DNA of 64,000 nt from Crossaster papposus. Taxonomy: Eukaryota; Echinodermata; Asteroidea; Velatida; Solasteridae. Positions 41,294 to 52,300 of the stretch are shown here, piece by piece. The notes below the pieces were generated by a model. The model searched no databases and was not told the origin of the DNA. It saw only the letters and a program-made list of their open reading frames with translations. Both the position numbers and the translations under genes were made by a program. Within the stretch, counting starts at the first letter, position 1, and each line of letters starts with the position of its first letter. The stretch spans positions 1,984,001 through 2,048,000 of the forward strand of contig JBAIAA010000117.1 in assembly GCA_037893245.1 (NCBI GenBank), written 5' to 3'.

Positions 41294-41808
41294 CAGATAT
41301 CATCAAGTAGTCACTATTGGTGAGCTTCAAATTCACCAAGTTGCTTACTGGCGCAGTTATCATATTAAAACCTTATGAAAAGTTATATGAACAATAATAA
41401 CATTGTGATATTTAGCCCAGCAAACAAAAACTGGAGAAAAATGGTGTGTCTATAAATTGGGCTAAAAAGTAGTTAAAGGGTTGCCTAACATGGAAGACTT
41501 GAAAAAGTTCAAGGAAATACCCAAATTACATTTTAACGTAGATAGGATTATTGTTAGCAACAACAATCTTTAATTTGGGGGGGTTTCCTTGAACTTGTTC
41601 AAGTCTCTCACCTTAGGCAACCCTTCACCTAGTTGTTAGCCCAATTTAGGGACACGTCATTTTCCCCCAGTTTTTGTTTGCTGGGCTAAATGTCACAATT
41701 GTATCATTGTTCATATGATTTTCCATAAGGTTTTAAATTGGATAACTGTGCCAGTAAGCAACTTGGTGAATTTAAAGCACGTCAATACTGGCTACTTGAT
41801 GATATCTG
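41294..41808. mobile_element. Long fold-back element
   Basis: The two halves are inverted copies of about 250 bases that meet near 41551. Matching words are CAGATATCATCAAGTAG (41294) with CTACTTGATGATATCTG (to 41808), TAGCCCAGCAAACAAAAACT with AGTTTTTGTTTGCTGGGCTA, and GTTCAAGGAAATACCC with GGTTTCCTTGAAC. Divergence is moderate, so it is not recent. No coding. Confidence 0.8.
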
Positions 41809-41827
41809 GAGACAGTGTAATGTGCGC

Positions 41828-42186
41828 ACATTTAATAGGGTCACAAAGTTGTTATTTTGAATAATTACTATGTTCTCATAATATTATTCAGTCACTTATA
41901 TGCTTTAGCAAATGTTATTGAAGTAAGGATATGTAAGTAGAATCACCAAAATTAACTTTTCAAAAAATAAAAATAAAATATATACCCAAATATGTGAATA
42001 AACATATTACACGGCAGGGATTAACGATTTATGCAAATTAGACATATTTCCACCACTTGGATTTTTGTAGATTTTTAGTATGAGATTCTAGGGACCTTAT
42101 AGAAGTGCACTGTGGTGAAAAACAATTTGTTGCAATTTGTTTGAGGTCAACAAAACAAAATTATGTATTTTGCCTGGACTAATATT
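41828..42186. repeat. 360-bp interspersed repeat, copy 1
   Basis: Reverse complement of 62113-62470. Shared words include ATAATTACTATGTTCTCAT, TAAACATATTACACGGCAGG and CTTGGATTTTTGTAGA. It abuts a LINE endonuclease fragment on its right and the fold-back element on its left. Confidence 0.82.
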
Positions 42187-42610
42187 ATAAGGTCGTCACG
42201 AATGTGGAATTTCAGCGTGTTATTTACAAGTATGGCGGCTCCTCCCCCGATTTTATTGAACGGGAAGAATGAACAAGAGAGTAATTGTTCATGTGGACGT
42301 ATGGGGGAGGGTCTCCTTTAAACCATGTTTCTGTAAAGCCATAAACGGAAAATTGGTGTTTGAGGGAAGACAGGAAATCCTGAATATCGAAGAAATGTGC
42401 ACAAAGGCTCCTGGCATTCATGTAAAAGATGGAAAAACAGCCTGACAAAGGAAAGTTTAAATTACAGAAATCACTACAATCAAAATAATACATTGTGGAG
42501 TGCAACTCGTCAGCAGATGATTCGGCAGTTACACCGGAAAACATGATTGAGACAAAACAAACAAACAAGAAACAATAAACACAAATAACAAGATAATATG
42601 CAAAGTAAAG
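42187..42610 (-). mobile_element. LINE fossil, endonuclease N-terminal part
   Basis: On the minus strand the frame reads GCFSIFYMNARSLCAHFFDI, QDFLSSLKHQFSVYGFTETW, FKGDPPPYVHMNNYSLVHSS and, one frame over, GGGAAILVNNTLKFHIRDDL. This is the N-x-R-SL, ETWL, GGGVAI order of an apurinic-type LINE endonuclease. The upstream 60 codons of the long frame are hydrophobic chance sequence. The element is cut off at its 3' side by the repeat 41828-42186. Possibly the same family as the fragment at 35710-36480. Confidence 0.68.
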
Positions 42611-42640
42611 GATTATTAAATATAACAGTGACTCACTCAA

Positions 42641-43394
42641 ATAAAGGTAAAAAAGGCAACGTAGAAGTGAAAGTACATGAATCGAGCTATTTAAGCTTAC
42701 ATTATGCTTACATTAATAGCGCGCAGTATCAAGATTTGACGCGTCCTTGTTACAAGTTACCGTAGAACTGTTGCATTCGGCCAATCATGGGCTTACATGA
42801 TGCTTGATTAATGCTGGTTCAGGGAACATTTATTCGCTTCTTCTTGAAACCCATGATATTACTACCTGATAATCCACTCCGCGTGATTGAGTCTCGACCG
42901 ATCAGAAGCCAGCAACTCTCCTAGGTAATTATTGAAACAATATAGGTTTTTTAAATATCATAAACATTCAGATTTTTGAAACTGCTATAAGAAAAATCGA
43001 ATTCGATACCCCACCCCCTGTCTAAAAAAATATGGGGGGGGGGGGGGGGGTGGTGGTTATATCATCCAACCCCCGATCCCCCGGGATTAGCGGCCTTTGT
43101 GGTCAGCTAGTCTGGTTTCAAGGGTAATAATAGTAACAAGACGTATTCAAGAGACAGGGTATATGCATTAATATATATGGCCCCTGAAATCGAACTCTTT
43201 ATTAAAACATGTATCGCAAAAATAAAAGGGAATAATGAGGACCCGGGCATTCAATGCATGAATAACCCACCGGGTTGGGGGTGTCCGCTGTAATGGATCG
43301 AGCCGCCTTTGGTATACGTAACATCTTTTTACCAACAACCTTCTCAAATGCGACATTATAGAGTGATGGTCACTTTTTGTCATTCGATTTGCAG
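42641..43394. other. Spacer with G17 tract and MITE fragment
   Basis: No gene seen up to 43394. Contains the G17 tract at 43034-43050. At 43225-43312 it carries a decayed piece of the fold-back MITE of 37977-38340 (GGACCCGG, ACCGGGTTGGGGGTGTCCGC, AATGGATCGAGCCG). Confidence 0.5.
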
Positions 43395-44140
43395 AATGCA
43401 GAAAGCAGTTCGGCGTGGAGTTCACAGAAAGACAGGAGATGCACAGGCGCATGCTGAGGCTCTGATGTTGGGACTTCACAACGTATTCCTCCCAGATACA
43501 ACCGATGGATGGAGAATAGATGCACCGATCTGCAAAAGTACTGCAGACATTCTTAACAGAACAAATCCAGCTATCCTAAAATCTCGTCAACCACTTCGTA
43601 TTTACGGTGATGGTAACTGCCTCTTCCGGGCAGCGAGTATGGGATGGTTCTCCAGCCAAAATGAACAACTGCTCTTGAGGTTGATGACCGCCTTGGAAAT
43701 GCTTATGCACCGTGAATGGTATGATCCACAGCATCCTTAATTCAAGAATCAAATCCAAGATTCCCGCATTGTGACAGCCCCCTACATCGAGGCGGTGCGA
43801 GATGCATGCAAACCAGGAAAGTACATGAGAATCACTCACATGTATGCACTGAGTGCTGTGATGAAGAAAAGCATCCGTTCGTTTTTCCCACAGACTGACG
43901 AATGCTATATCAGTGTTCCCTACAACCGTATCATTGAAGGTCGGGATGTCCGCGCCGATGGAAACCCAGGATTGTGGCTCATGTGGACACTTTGTGACCA
44001 CTCTGGATTTGATCTCAACAAGGCTTATATACCTAACCATTTTGTATGCCTCGTGTCCAGACAGCCACCGCAGCAGCCAGAACGGGCCAGCTTCATTGAG
44101 GTGATTACATTACACAATAATGTGCTGATTCATACTTGAG
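43395..44140 (+). pseudogene. OTU-domain protein exon, vertnin-like
   Basis: After a TTTGCAG acceptor at 43388-43394 the frame starts MQKAVRRGVHRKTGDAQAHA and runs to a stop at 44138, with a single in-frame stop after DPQHP near 43738. The OTU cysteine-protease signature is clear: YGDGNCLFRAAS (Asp, Cys) near residue 75 and PNHFVCLVSR (His) near residue 210. Between them LLLRLMTALEMLMHREWYD and RITHMYALSAVMKKSIRSFF match the N-terminal half of vertebrate vertnin as I remember it. OTU enzymes remove ubiquitin; in mobile elements their targets are unknown. The single stop suggests a recent pseudogene. It may belong with the exon at 48191-48700, which carries a typical downstream segment of such proteins. 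Confidence 0.6.
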
Positions 44141-44410
44141 GTGAAAGCGAATACGATGCGAATTTAAGTGCCAGATTAAAACAAAAAAATTGTTGAACTT
44201 TTGCGAATTTACATCTTAAAAATTTACCGTTATTTAGCATTCGCTTTAAAGCCAGAGGCGCCTTAACGATTTTCAAACTGAAGGCAAAACGACAAGGGCA
44301 CTTGTACAGAAGGAAATCACCTTTAGACGGTGTGACAAAAAGTTACTATGTAATTGCCTTTTTTTGGAAACACACTTTATAGCGAAGCGAAAGCTTAGCG
44401 CAGTACTACA
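44141..44410. other. Spacer
   Basis: No feature is seen. Confidence 0.4.
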
Positions 44411-44617
44411 CTGTACAAAATAACCGTAAAATAACGAGTTTTCTCACCTGTAAAAAAACCACATTCGCCGTATTTTAGTTTTATCGTATTTTGGACGTGA
44501 TATTTTCGAGGCATACTACCGTAAAGTTACGTCCAAAATCCGTTAAAATAGAAATACGGCATTTTGGGTTTTTTTGACAGGGGCAAAACCCCGTTATTTT
44601 ACGGTTATTTTGTACAG
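44411..44617. mobile_element. Short MITE, Tc1/mariner-like ends
   Basis: Perfect inverted ends CTGTACAAAATAACCGTAAA and its complement TTTACGGTTATTTTGTACAG, 207 bases apart. The ends with nearby TA (TACACTGTAC on the left, GTACAGTA on the right) recall TA-inserting elements, but the TA duplication is not exact. The interior is AT-rich with further ACGTCCAAAAT palindromes. Confidence 0.65.
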
Positions 44618-44964
44618 TAGGTTCCGCAAAGCTTTTGCTAAATTGTTGAAGCCTTCGTGAGTTTGGGCCCATTCGAAATTTGTGAAATAGTACATCAATG
44701 TGTGCTGCCAAAAATAGTGGAAAATGTACTTGTACATTTTGACCATCATTGATTGAAATTGTTTGAAATTAAATTAAACTGAGAGTTTAGACACAACGGT
44801 GTCTGTCAAAGAAAGAAATTAGTAACAAATACTAGATACAACTTTTTTTTCAAAATTTTTATGTAAACGTGGTTTCATGACTATGGGAGTGAGGATACAG
44901 TTGATTTCCACTTTGGGACAACAAAGCAAACAGGGACGAAAAGGAAAACTGCGAATAAGCCAAG

Positions 44965-45895
44965 ATTCAACAAGAAAGGAGGCATGGCAGCAGACAAGCA
45001 GAGAGGTAAACCATCAGACAAGCAGAGAGGCATGCCAGCCGACAAGCAGAGAGGTAAGCCAGCAGACAAGCAGAGAGGTGTGCCAGCAGACAAGAAGGGA
45101 GGCATGCCAGACATGGCAGCAGACAAGCAGGGAGGCATGCCATCAGACAAGCAGAGAGGTATGCCAGCAGACAAGAAGGGAGGCTTGGCAGCTGACAAGC
45201 AGAGAGGTGTGCCAGTAGACAAGCAGAAAGGTGTGCCAGCAGACAAGAAGGGAGGCTTGGCAGCTGACAAGCAGGGAGGCATGGCAGCAGACACGCAGGG
45301 AGGCGTGGCATCAGACAAGCAGGGGGGCATGCCAGCAGACAAGCAGAGAGGTGTGCCAGCAGACAAGCAGGGAGGCATGCCAGCAGACAAGCAGAGAGAT
45401 GTGCCAGCAGACAAGAATGGAGGCATGCCAGACAAGGCAGCAGACAAGCAGGGAGGCATGCCATCAGACAAGCAGAGAGGTATGCCAGCAGACAAGAAGG
45501 GAGGCTTGGCAGCTGACAAGCAGAGAGGTGTGCCAGCTGACAAGAAGGGGGGCATGGCAGCAGACACACAGGGAGGCATGGCAGCAGACAAGCAGGGGGG
45601 CATGCCATCAGACAAGCAGAGAGGTATGCCAGCAGACAAGAAGGGAGGCATGGCAGCAGACACGCAGGGAGGCATGGCAGCAGACAAGCAGGGGGGCATG
45701 CCATCAGACAAGCAGGGAGGAATGCCATCAGACAGACAGAGAGGTATGCCAGCAGACAAGAAGGGAGGCATGCCATCAGACAAGCAGAGAGGTATGCCAG
45801 CAGACAAGAAGGGAGGCATACCAGGCATGGCAGCAGACAAGCAGGGGGGCATACCATCATACAAGCAGAGAAGCAAGTCATCAGACAAGCATAGA
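44965..45895. repeat. 24-bp minisatellite, about 39 copies
   Basis: The unit is built on GGCATGCCAGCAGACAAG plus AGGGAG or a close variant, repeating every 24 bases with a few irregular units. Because 24 is a multiple of 3, all frames on both strands are open for 240-340 codons; the plus frame encodes GMPADKQR-type octapeptides, the minus frame a leucine/cysteine-rich one. Variation between copies includes many silent-looking and many replacement changes. It may be an exon of a repeat-bearing gene (the same words recur at 47040 and 52100) but no splice sites were fixed. Treated as repeat. Confidence 0.88.
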
Positions 45896-46405
45896 GCCAT
45901 GGCAGCGGATATTCAACAGAGATGCCATTTTTCCGAATTTATTCGGAAATCCGAATTATTGACTTTTCTAGCGAAATTTCCGATTTTTGTTACAATGTGT
46001 GCCACAAAAATTGATTTTGTAACAACTTTTGCAGAAATTGTCATTTTTGATTCTTTATAATTTCCTCCAAACTCAATGAAAAGTCGATTAAAACGGCGCG
46101 TAAAAAAATAATCGCGAGCGAAGAAGTTTTAATCTCTTTCTCTAGTCGTAAATGGGATAATTTCACGTTACAAACGCCCATGCAACAGCTGATTAGATCC
46201 TCTACGGCTGGAGGAAAGGCTAAGCACCGACCCCTGACACAAACAAATTCACCACGTCATCACGCGCTTCAAATTTGTTCGCTGGTTGCACGGTGCACAT
46301 GGACATGCAGTACAATATACACGATAAATGTCTCGTTGGCGGCCGAGTACCACCGGGGGTTCGCATGCGATCGTGCGGTGCGCGTGCACGAGCGATAGCG
46401 TAAAC

Positions 46406-46547
46406 ATGTCGCGGGTTTTAAAACGCGGGGACAGCCTGACAGAAATAGAAGCACACGTGAAAGATAAATTTCAGTGGCGATGGCTAGAAGAGAAAGACGC
46501 AAATGGAGATTTCCTGTCGTCTTATATTCGAAAATTGGCTTTGCCAG
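46406..46547 (+). CDS. First exon of a short multi-exon gene
   Basis: An ATG at 46406 opens MSRVLKRGDSLTEIEAHVKD, KFQWRWLEEKDANGDFLSSY and IRKLALPG, then a strong donor GTAAGT at 46548. The intron is phase 1. The upstream 300 bases are CpG-richer than the surroundings and could be a promoter. The segment FQWRW-EEKD-NGDFLSSYIRKL resembles the start of proteins in which a zinc-binding BED-like region follows, common in transposon-derived genes; the finger itself is not seen here. The next in-phase exon is at 47000. Confidence 0.55.
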
Positions 46548-46999
46548 GTAAGTCTAGCGAGACTGTTGTAGTTTTTGCATCATTCATGTCATTTTTTTCA
46601 ATGCTTGTGGACATCGTTGCCGTTATTACATGTACTGTAGAGAATGCATTCGGGCATACATTTCCGACACCGATTTTGGTTCCGTGAAATTCATAGCTTT
46701 TCTTTTTACTGTTGACTTTTATTACCTTTATTTTAGATTAAAATTGAATAAACACTCCAAAATGAGAATATTTCCCTATATTATATTAAAAACACGGGAC
46801 ACTACTGACTGCTGTGATAAGGTATTGATAATATTAAAGGTGGTTTTATTGAGAAGCCTCAAATTGTTCTGCCTCATTTTAGTGTTATTTGTGTGCATGT
46901 TAATGCCTTTTTCATCACCCTTATGCTTTTGGATGCACTGTGCTGGGTCGCTTCGCGCCGCGCCACGCTGTGGTGGGTCAGGCCCGTGTCCAATTTCAG

Positions 47000-47716
47000 A
47001 TTTGTTTGGCCAAGGCCAGTGGCATCTCTGGGATAAGCAAGGAGGCATGGCAGCAGACAAACATGAAGGCAGTCCAGACGAGCAAGATGGTTGTGGAGGC
47101 AGTCCGGACGAGGAGGAAAGAATGGCAGAAGAATGGGAGAGCAGTCAGGACGAGGATGAAAGAATGGCAGATGAGTGGGAGAGCAGTCAGAACGAGGAGG
47201 AAAGAATGGAAGGGGAGTGGGAGAGAAGTGCAGACGAGCAGGAAAGAAGGGGAGATGAGTGGGAGAGCAGTCAGGACGAGGAGGAAAGAATGGCAGATGA
47301 GTGGGAGAGAAGTCCGGACGAGCAGAAAAGAATGGCAGATGAGTGGGAGAGCAGTCAGGACGAGGAGGAAAGAATGGCAGATGGGTGGGAGAGAAGTCCG
47401 GACGAGCAGAAAAGAATGGCAGATGAGTGGGAGAGCAGTCTGGACGAGCAGGGAAAAACGGCAGATGAGTGGGAGAGCAGTCTGGACGAGGAAGAAAGAA
47501 TGGCAGATGAGTGGGAGAGAAGTCCGGACGAGGAGGAAAGAAGGGGAGAAGAGTGGGAGAGCAGTCAGGACGAAGAGGAAAAAATGGCAGATGATCGGGA
47601 GAGAAGTCCGGACGAGCAGGACAATGTATCAGATGACGAGGAGGAAGAAGCTGAAGGGACTTATGATGATTGTGTCGATTACTATGGTCGGGGATACCCA
47701 CAAAGGCACAAACCTG
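47000..47716 (+). CDS. Second exon, acidic 14-residue repeat
   Basis: Bounded by acceptor CAATTTCAG and donor GTAAGA, both keeping phase 1, with a length of 717 bases (239 codons). It begins DLFGQGQWHLWDKQGGMAAD, then holds about 12 copies of a 42-base unit encoding ERMADEWESSQDEE-type acidic repeats, and ends DEEEEAEGTYDDCVDYYGRG and YPQRHKPG. The phase-keeping splice sites and a frame that matches the first exon support coding use; the minus frame is open only because the repeat length is a multiple of three. Function unknown. Words of the 24-bp minisatellite occur near its start. Confidence 0.55.
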
Positions 47717-48190
47717 GTAAGAACATGTACTTGGATTATTTGCAATTGAAAATGTATATGTGAGGGGTTCTGGCAAAATGAGACGGAACTGGGCAAAGTT
47801 GGAACTGAGGGTTCTCAGGTATTATAAAATATGATAACATTCTCCTTATACTACTTTTTGTTGTTCTTTAGTCGGACTTTTCATTAACAAGTTAAGGCTG
47901 TTAACAACATTATTTATCAAAATTTTGTGGTTATCAATATTGAGAATTTGTTTTCGAGTTTCTAATTTTGTACATGTGATATAGATTAAAAAGACGTGAG
48001 CAGATATACTTAAATATTAAATTAATAACTTTGTCTTGTAACCTAAGCCCCGTTTTAAGGCTACTAACCTAGCTATTAGATGAGTGTAGCCATGAACTAA
48101 CCCAAAAGGTGCTAGGTTCATTTCAACAAGTTAATGGACAAATTATTATTTGGACATTATTAATGTCTGTCATTTGGTTTATCTTTTCAG
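47717..48190. other. Presumed intron
   Basis: AT-rich, begins GTAAGA and ends TTTTCAG, phase 1. No other feature. Confidence 0.5.
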
Positions 48191-48702
48191 GAAAATCAAA
48201 ATCTATCCCGCTGGTGCATGGTTTCCTTAACTACGAATAATTAATTAACCTGCTTCTATCCACTGATCCAGCAAACGTATTGAAACAAATACCAAGTGGC
48301 CCTAAATGTGACGAAGCCTTTGTTGTGGATAATGTACGGAACGCCGACAGAAAAGCACAACAATTACATTCGCTATACCCAGATGACTGTGGGCAATGGA
48401 TTAAAGGCACTTGCCCAACGTCAACCTACCAGTTCTCACCCGTGAAGCGGTTGGTGTTCATACAAGATGGCATCTATAAGATCTACAAGACAATAGATGG
48501 TGTAAAGCGCCTGTACCCCATAGAGCCCCAGCCTCGCAGTGAAGATGTGGTAAAAATGTCAAGGTACTACGCCAACTCCGCCACTAAAAGAGACTACCAA
48601 AAAAGCAAGGGATGCGTAACAGGAAGCGCGCAAACAGAACCAGACAATTTCTGTAGCAAACACAATTCACTAAAAGGGTCTGCCATAGTCATTTGTGTTT
48701 GA
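48191..48702 (+). pseudogene. Downstream exon, vertnin/OTU-associated segment
   Basis: After acceptor ATCTTTTCAG the in-phase frame reads GKSKSIPLVHGFLNYE, an in-frame TAA, then LINLLLSTDPANVLKQIPSG, QWIKGTCPTSTYQFSPVKRL, VFIQDGIYKIYKTIDGVKRL and VKMSRYYANSATKRDYQK before the frame drifts. I recognise this block from uncharacterised marine invertebrate proteins that also carry the OTU/vertnin-like domain, so it may belong with 43395-44140. One stop plus a probable frame change near the end indicate a pseudogene. A LINE follows within 200 bases. Confidence 0.5.
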
Positions 48703-48879
48703 GGTGGTGACCTTCACAAGGCAGTCGAGATTTAAGGTTTCCTTCGATTCATTGATGCTGGTCAGAGTGGGGGCGTAGGTGCTGATAAGTGTCACATGCT
48801 AGGAGGAGTTGACAGGAAACACAGAGTTTCATCAAGCGCTCGTTGATGCAAGTACAGGGAGGTCTGACAGCTGGCTAGC

Positions 48880-51800
48880 ATGCATTATGGAATAGGAGGC
48901 ATATGTCAGTACACGAACGACAACAACCAGATACAGCAACTATCAGATACGTAGATTCAGCTGATTCAGCAGAACTAACAGCAACATTCAGCAGAAACAA
49001 CAGCAGTACCAACAGCTAAGACAAACAAGTACCCTCAACAATGCAGTCTGATGCCAACCCGGAGCACGCGCCCTCCTCAGGGCGGACATCTACGGATGTC
49101 GTACGGAACGGCATCACTTTGCTACAGTTGAATGTGGAAGGCCTCACCAATGCCAAAACTATTGTTATTGAACACTTGATACAGACCCACAAAGTCAGTG
49201 CTATCCTCCTTCAAGAGACTCATATCAGCAACAGCTCGACTGAAGATCCAAGGCTACACCTTGGCTGCACATACTGAGAGTGACATCCATGAAATTGCTA
49301 CGTTTGTGAAGAATACAGCAAAATGGTCAGCAATTTCAATGTCCCCTTCAGACTCTGAAGTAGAATGGGCAGCCACCAAAGTCGAAGGTGTTACAATCAT
49401 AAACGTCTACGAGCCACCTTCATTCAGACTACACAATGACTCCTTCCCCTTCTTCGGCAATCCCTGCATGTATGCTGGAGACTTCAACTGTCAAAGCACA
49501 ACTTAGGGATATCGGTCAACCAGCCAAGATGGCACTACCCTAGAAGACTGGGCCTCGGCTGCTGATGTCCATCTCCTGTACGATTCAAAGCAGCCTGACA
49601 GTTTCCATTCTGGCAGGTGGAATACCACCACCAACCCGGACCTGGCATTTACAAATCTGTCTGGTCCATCCCCTCACCGCTCAATCCTTGATCAGTTCCC
49701 TAGATCACAGCACAGACCATCCCTGATCGTCCCTGACAACCCCTTCGAAGCTGTTCCAACCAAACCAGTTAAAAGGTAGAACTTCCGAAAGGCTAGATGG
49801 GACCACTTCACAAGTCTTGTAGACTTAGGGGTCGAGAACCTACCTTCCCCCACCCCAGCAATCTGGACACAGCCTACTCAGCCCTCTGCAGACTCCCCAT
49901 ACAGGCAGCGAAGAGTGCCACCCCTCGCGGATACCGTCGTCAATACATCCCTTCATGGGACGAAAAGTATGACGCCTGCTACAATGCCTTCCTACAAGCT
50001 GAACCCGGCGAGGAGGCTAACGCCAGGGCCACAGATCTGACAAACTGCCTGAACAAGAAACGCAGAGAGCGGTGGGAAGAGACAGTCCTGGGGATTGACT
50101 TCACACACTCTAGCAGAATGACTTGGAAGACCTTCAACCGTCTCACTGGCCGTATTACTCGACCCAAGCACTGCCCTGTCACCGCTAACTCCATTGCCCA
50201 GCAACTTCTCGCCAATGGCCACTTCAAAGACACAGACAATAACCACACCCGCTCTGCCAAGCAGGAAACCACAAATTTCTGGAAAGCTTGAGGCGTGGAT
50301 GGTCACCTGTCAGCACCCTTCTCCTTAGCAGAGCTCTCTGCCGCCATGGCCATACTGAAATGCGGGAAAGCTCAGGGACCTGACAACTTCCCCCCAGAAT
50401 TCCTGCTAAACTGTGGTCTCAAATGCCTGGCCTGGCTCCAAGAATTCTACTCATCTTGCCTAGCTGGCCTGGCCTTACCTAAGATCTGGCGGAAGGCTAC
50501 CGTTATCGCCCTTCTGAAACCGAACAAGCCAGCGGATGACCCCAAGAACTACCGGCCAATTTCACTCCTGTGTGTTCCCTACAAGCTCATTGAGCGGCTT
50601 CTTCTTGCTTGGCTGGACCCAGTCATTGACCCCCAACTGCCTGATGAACAAGCTGGCTTCCGGCATGGCCGCTCCACGGTTCAACAGGTAGTTAGGCTGA
50701 CCAACGACATCAAAGATAGTTTCGAACTGGGAAACAAGGCAGGTGTTGTACTAGTGGACCTTACTGCTGCCTACGACACAGTATGGCACCACGGTCTTAT
50801 CCTCAAGCTCCTTCGCAAAACCCCTTACCGCCACCTAGTGCGGTTTCTCGTCAACATCATATCCAATCGCAGCTTCGTCCTAAAGACCAGCGACGGAAAG
50901 ACAAGACGACCCAGACGTTTTAGAAATGGAGTTACTCAAGGCTCGGTACTAGCCCCCACCCTCTTCAACATATACATCAGCGACCTGCCACACACCACAT
51001 CGCGGAAGTATGGTTATGCAGATGACCTGGCACTCCTGCACTCAGACAGGATCTGGACGAAGGTGGAGGACACGCTCACAACTGACATGGAAAGTATCGC
51101 AGCATACTTGAAGACATGGAGACTAAAGCTGAGTACAGCAAAAACTACTACAACCCCCTTCCACCTTAACACCAAGGAAGCCCATCGCCAGCTTACCGTC
51201 AACCTCAACGGGTCCTCCCTGCCCCATAACCCAACACCCACCTACCTCGGAGTCACACTAGACCGACAACTCACTTACAGGAAACACCTTGAAGCCCTTC
51301 GTGCAAAGACATCATCACGGAACAACCTCATACGTCGGCTGGCCGGATCGTCATGGAGAGCGAGGACATCCACGCTCCGAACAGGTGCCCTTGCCCTTGT
51401 CTACAGTGCTGCCGAGTATGCCGCCCCAGTATGGTGTCGCAGTGCCCACGCAAAGAAGCTAGACGTGACCCTAAACGACACCATGCGAATCATCACTGGC
51501 TGCCTGCTCCCCACCCCAACAGACTTCCTGCCAGTTCTCACGGGCATTGCGCCCGCCAAGCTGCGCAGAGAAAAGTTCACTGACAGATTTGTGTGCAAGG
51601 CCGAAGCCAACACCGAGCACCCATTGCACCAGCTGGTCCACGACGCACAACAGCTTGGTCGCCAACGTCTGCCCTCCCGTCGCCCATTCTCTAGGCATGC
51701 TGCAGCTCTTTGCAACTCCAGCTTCTCCCTGATTGGTGAGTGGGAAGCCAACTGGGAACAGGCAGCTCGACCTGACCAACTCACGGTTGACCCCCACACC

Positions 51801-52093
51801 AGAGCCCCACCCGGCTCAGACCTGCCCCGCAAGGAGTGTGTCACGCTGAACCGCCTACGAACAGGGGTCGGGCGGTTCAACGCCAACATCCGCTCGGGGC
51901 TGCGCCCATCAGCGGCCTGTGTGTGCGGAGCGGCAGAGCAGACAGCCACACACATCATCAGCGACTGTGCCGCCTTTCCTGCCCCGGCTAACCCGGTGGA
52001 CCTTACCCACATGAATGAGCTAACAAGAACCTGGCTCAGGTTACTTGCTGAAATAGCGTGACTTCATGCTGTGTCACACGCAAGAAGAAGAAG
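48880..52093 (+). mobile_element. LINE, Jockey-like, nearly full length but broken
   Basis: The endonuclease starts near 49041 (GITLLQLNVEGLTNAKTIVI, AILLQETHIS, then IINVYEPPS and YAGDFNCQS in another frame). It is followed by the reverse transcriptase in the frame ending at 52061. The 3' end is an AAG repeat (52082-52093) after GTGTCACACGC, a tail typical of these elements. Visible lesions are two frame changes and about three stops, almost all in the endonuclease and linker (near 49260, 49504, 49783, 49830 and 50289), so the copy is young. The 5' boundary is uncertain. It inserted in sequence related to the 24-bp minisatellite, which resumes at 52094. Confidence 0.85.
50292..52061 (+). pseudogene. 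LINE reverse transcriptase with C-terminal zinc knuckle
   Basis: About 589 open codons continuing the frame of 49797-50291 beyond a single TGA. RT landmarks, counted from 50295: KAQGPDNFPPEFL near 25, KPADDPKNYRPISLL near 80, catalytic VLVDLTAAYDTVW at 152-164, GVTQGSVLAPTLFNIYISDL at 212-231 and YADDLALL at 241-248. The C-terminus has CVCGAAEQTATHIISDC, the Cys-Cys-His-Cys knuckle common to Jockey, R1 and related LINEs. It copies the element's RNA at the target. The upstream stop prevents a full protein with the endonuclease. Confidence 0.88.
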
Positions 52094-52300
52094 CAAGGGG
52101 AGGCAGGTCGGACAGACAAGAAGGAAGGCATGCCAGCACACAAACATGGATGCAAGTCAGACGAGCAAGAATTAAGGGACTCTGGAGGCATGCTAGCACA
52201 CAAGCAGGGGGAGGCAGGTCAGACGAGCAAGAAGGGAGGCATGCCAGCACACAAACATGGAGGCGGGTTAGACGAGCAAGCCAAGAGACTAGCTGCTAAC
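52094..52300. repeat. Diverged minisatellite copies downstream of the LINE
   Basis: Units such as GGCATGCCAGCACACAAACA and CAGACGAGCAAGAAGGGAGG repeat about four times. They share wording with the 24-bp array at 44965-45895 and with the start of the exon at 47000, so the LINE probably split a formerly continuous repeat region. Confidence 0.7.

Noticed and set aside
44881-45900. Long minus-strand frames rich in leucine and cysteine over the 24-bp array
   Set aside because: Repeat length is a multiple of three, so every frame is open; no splice sites or start context.
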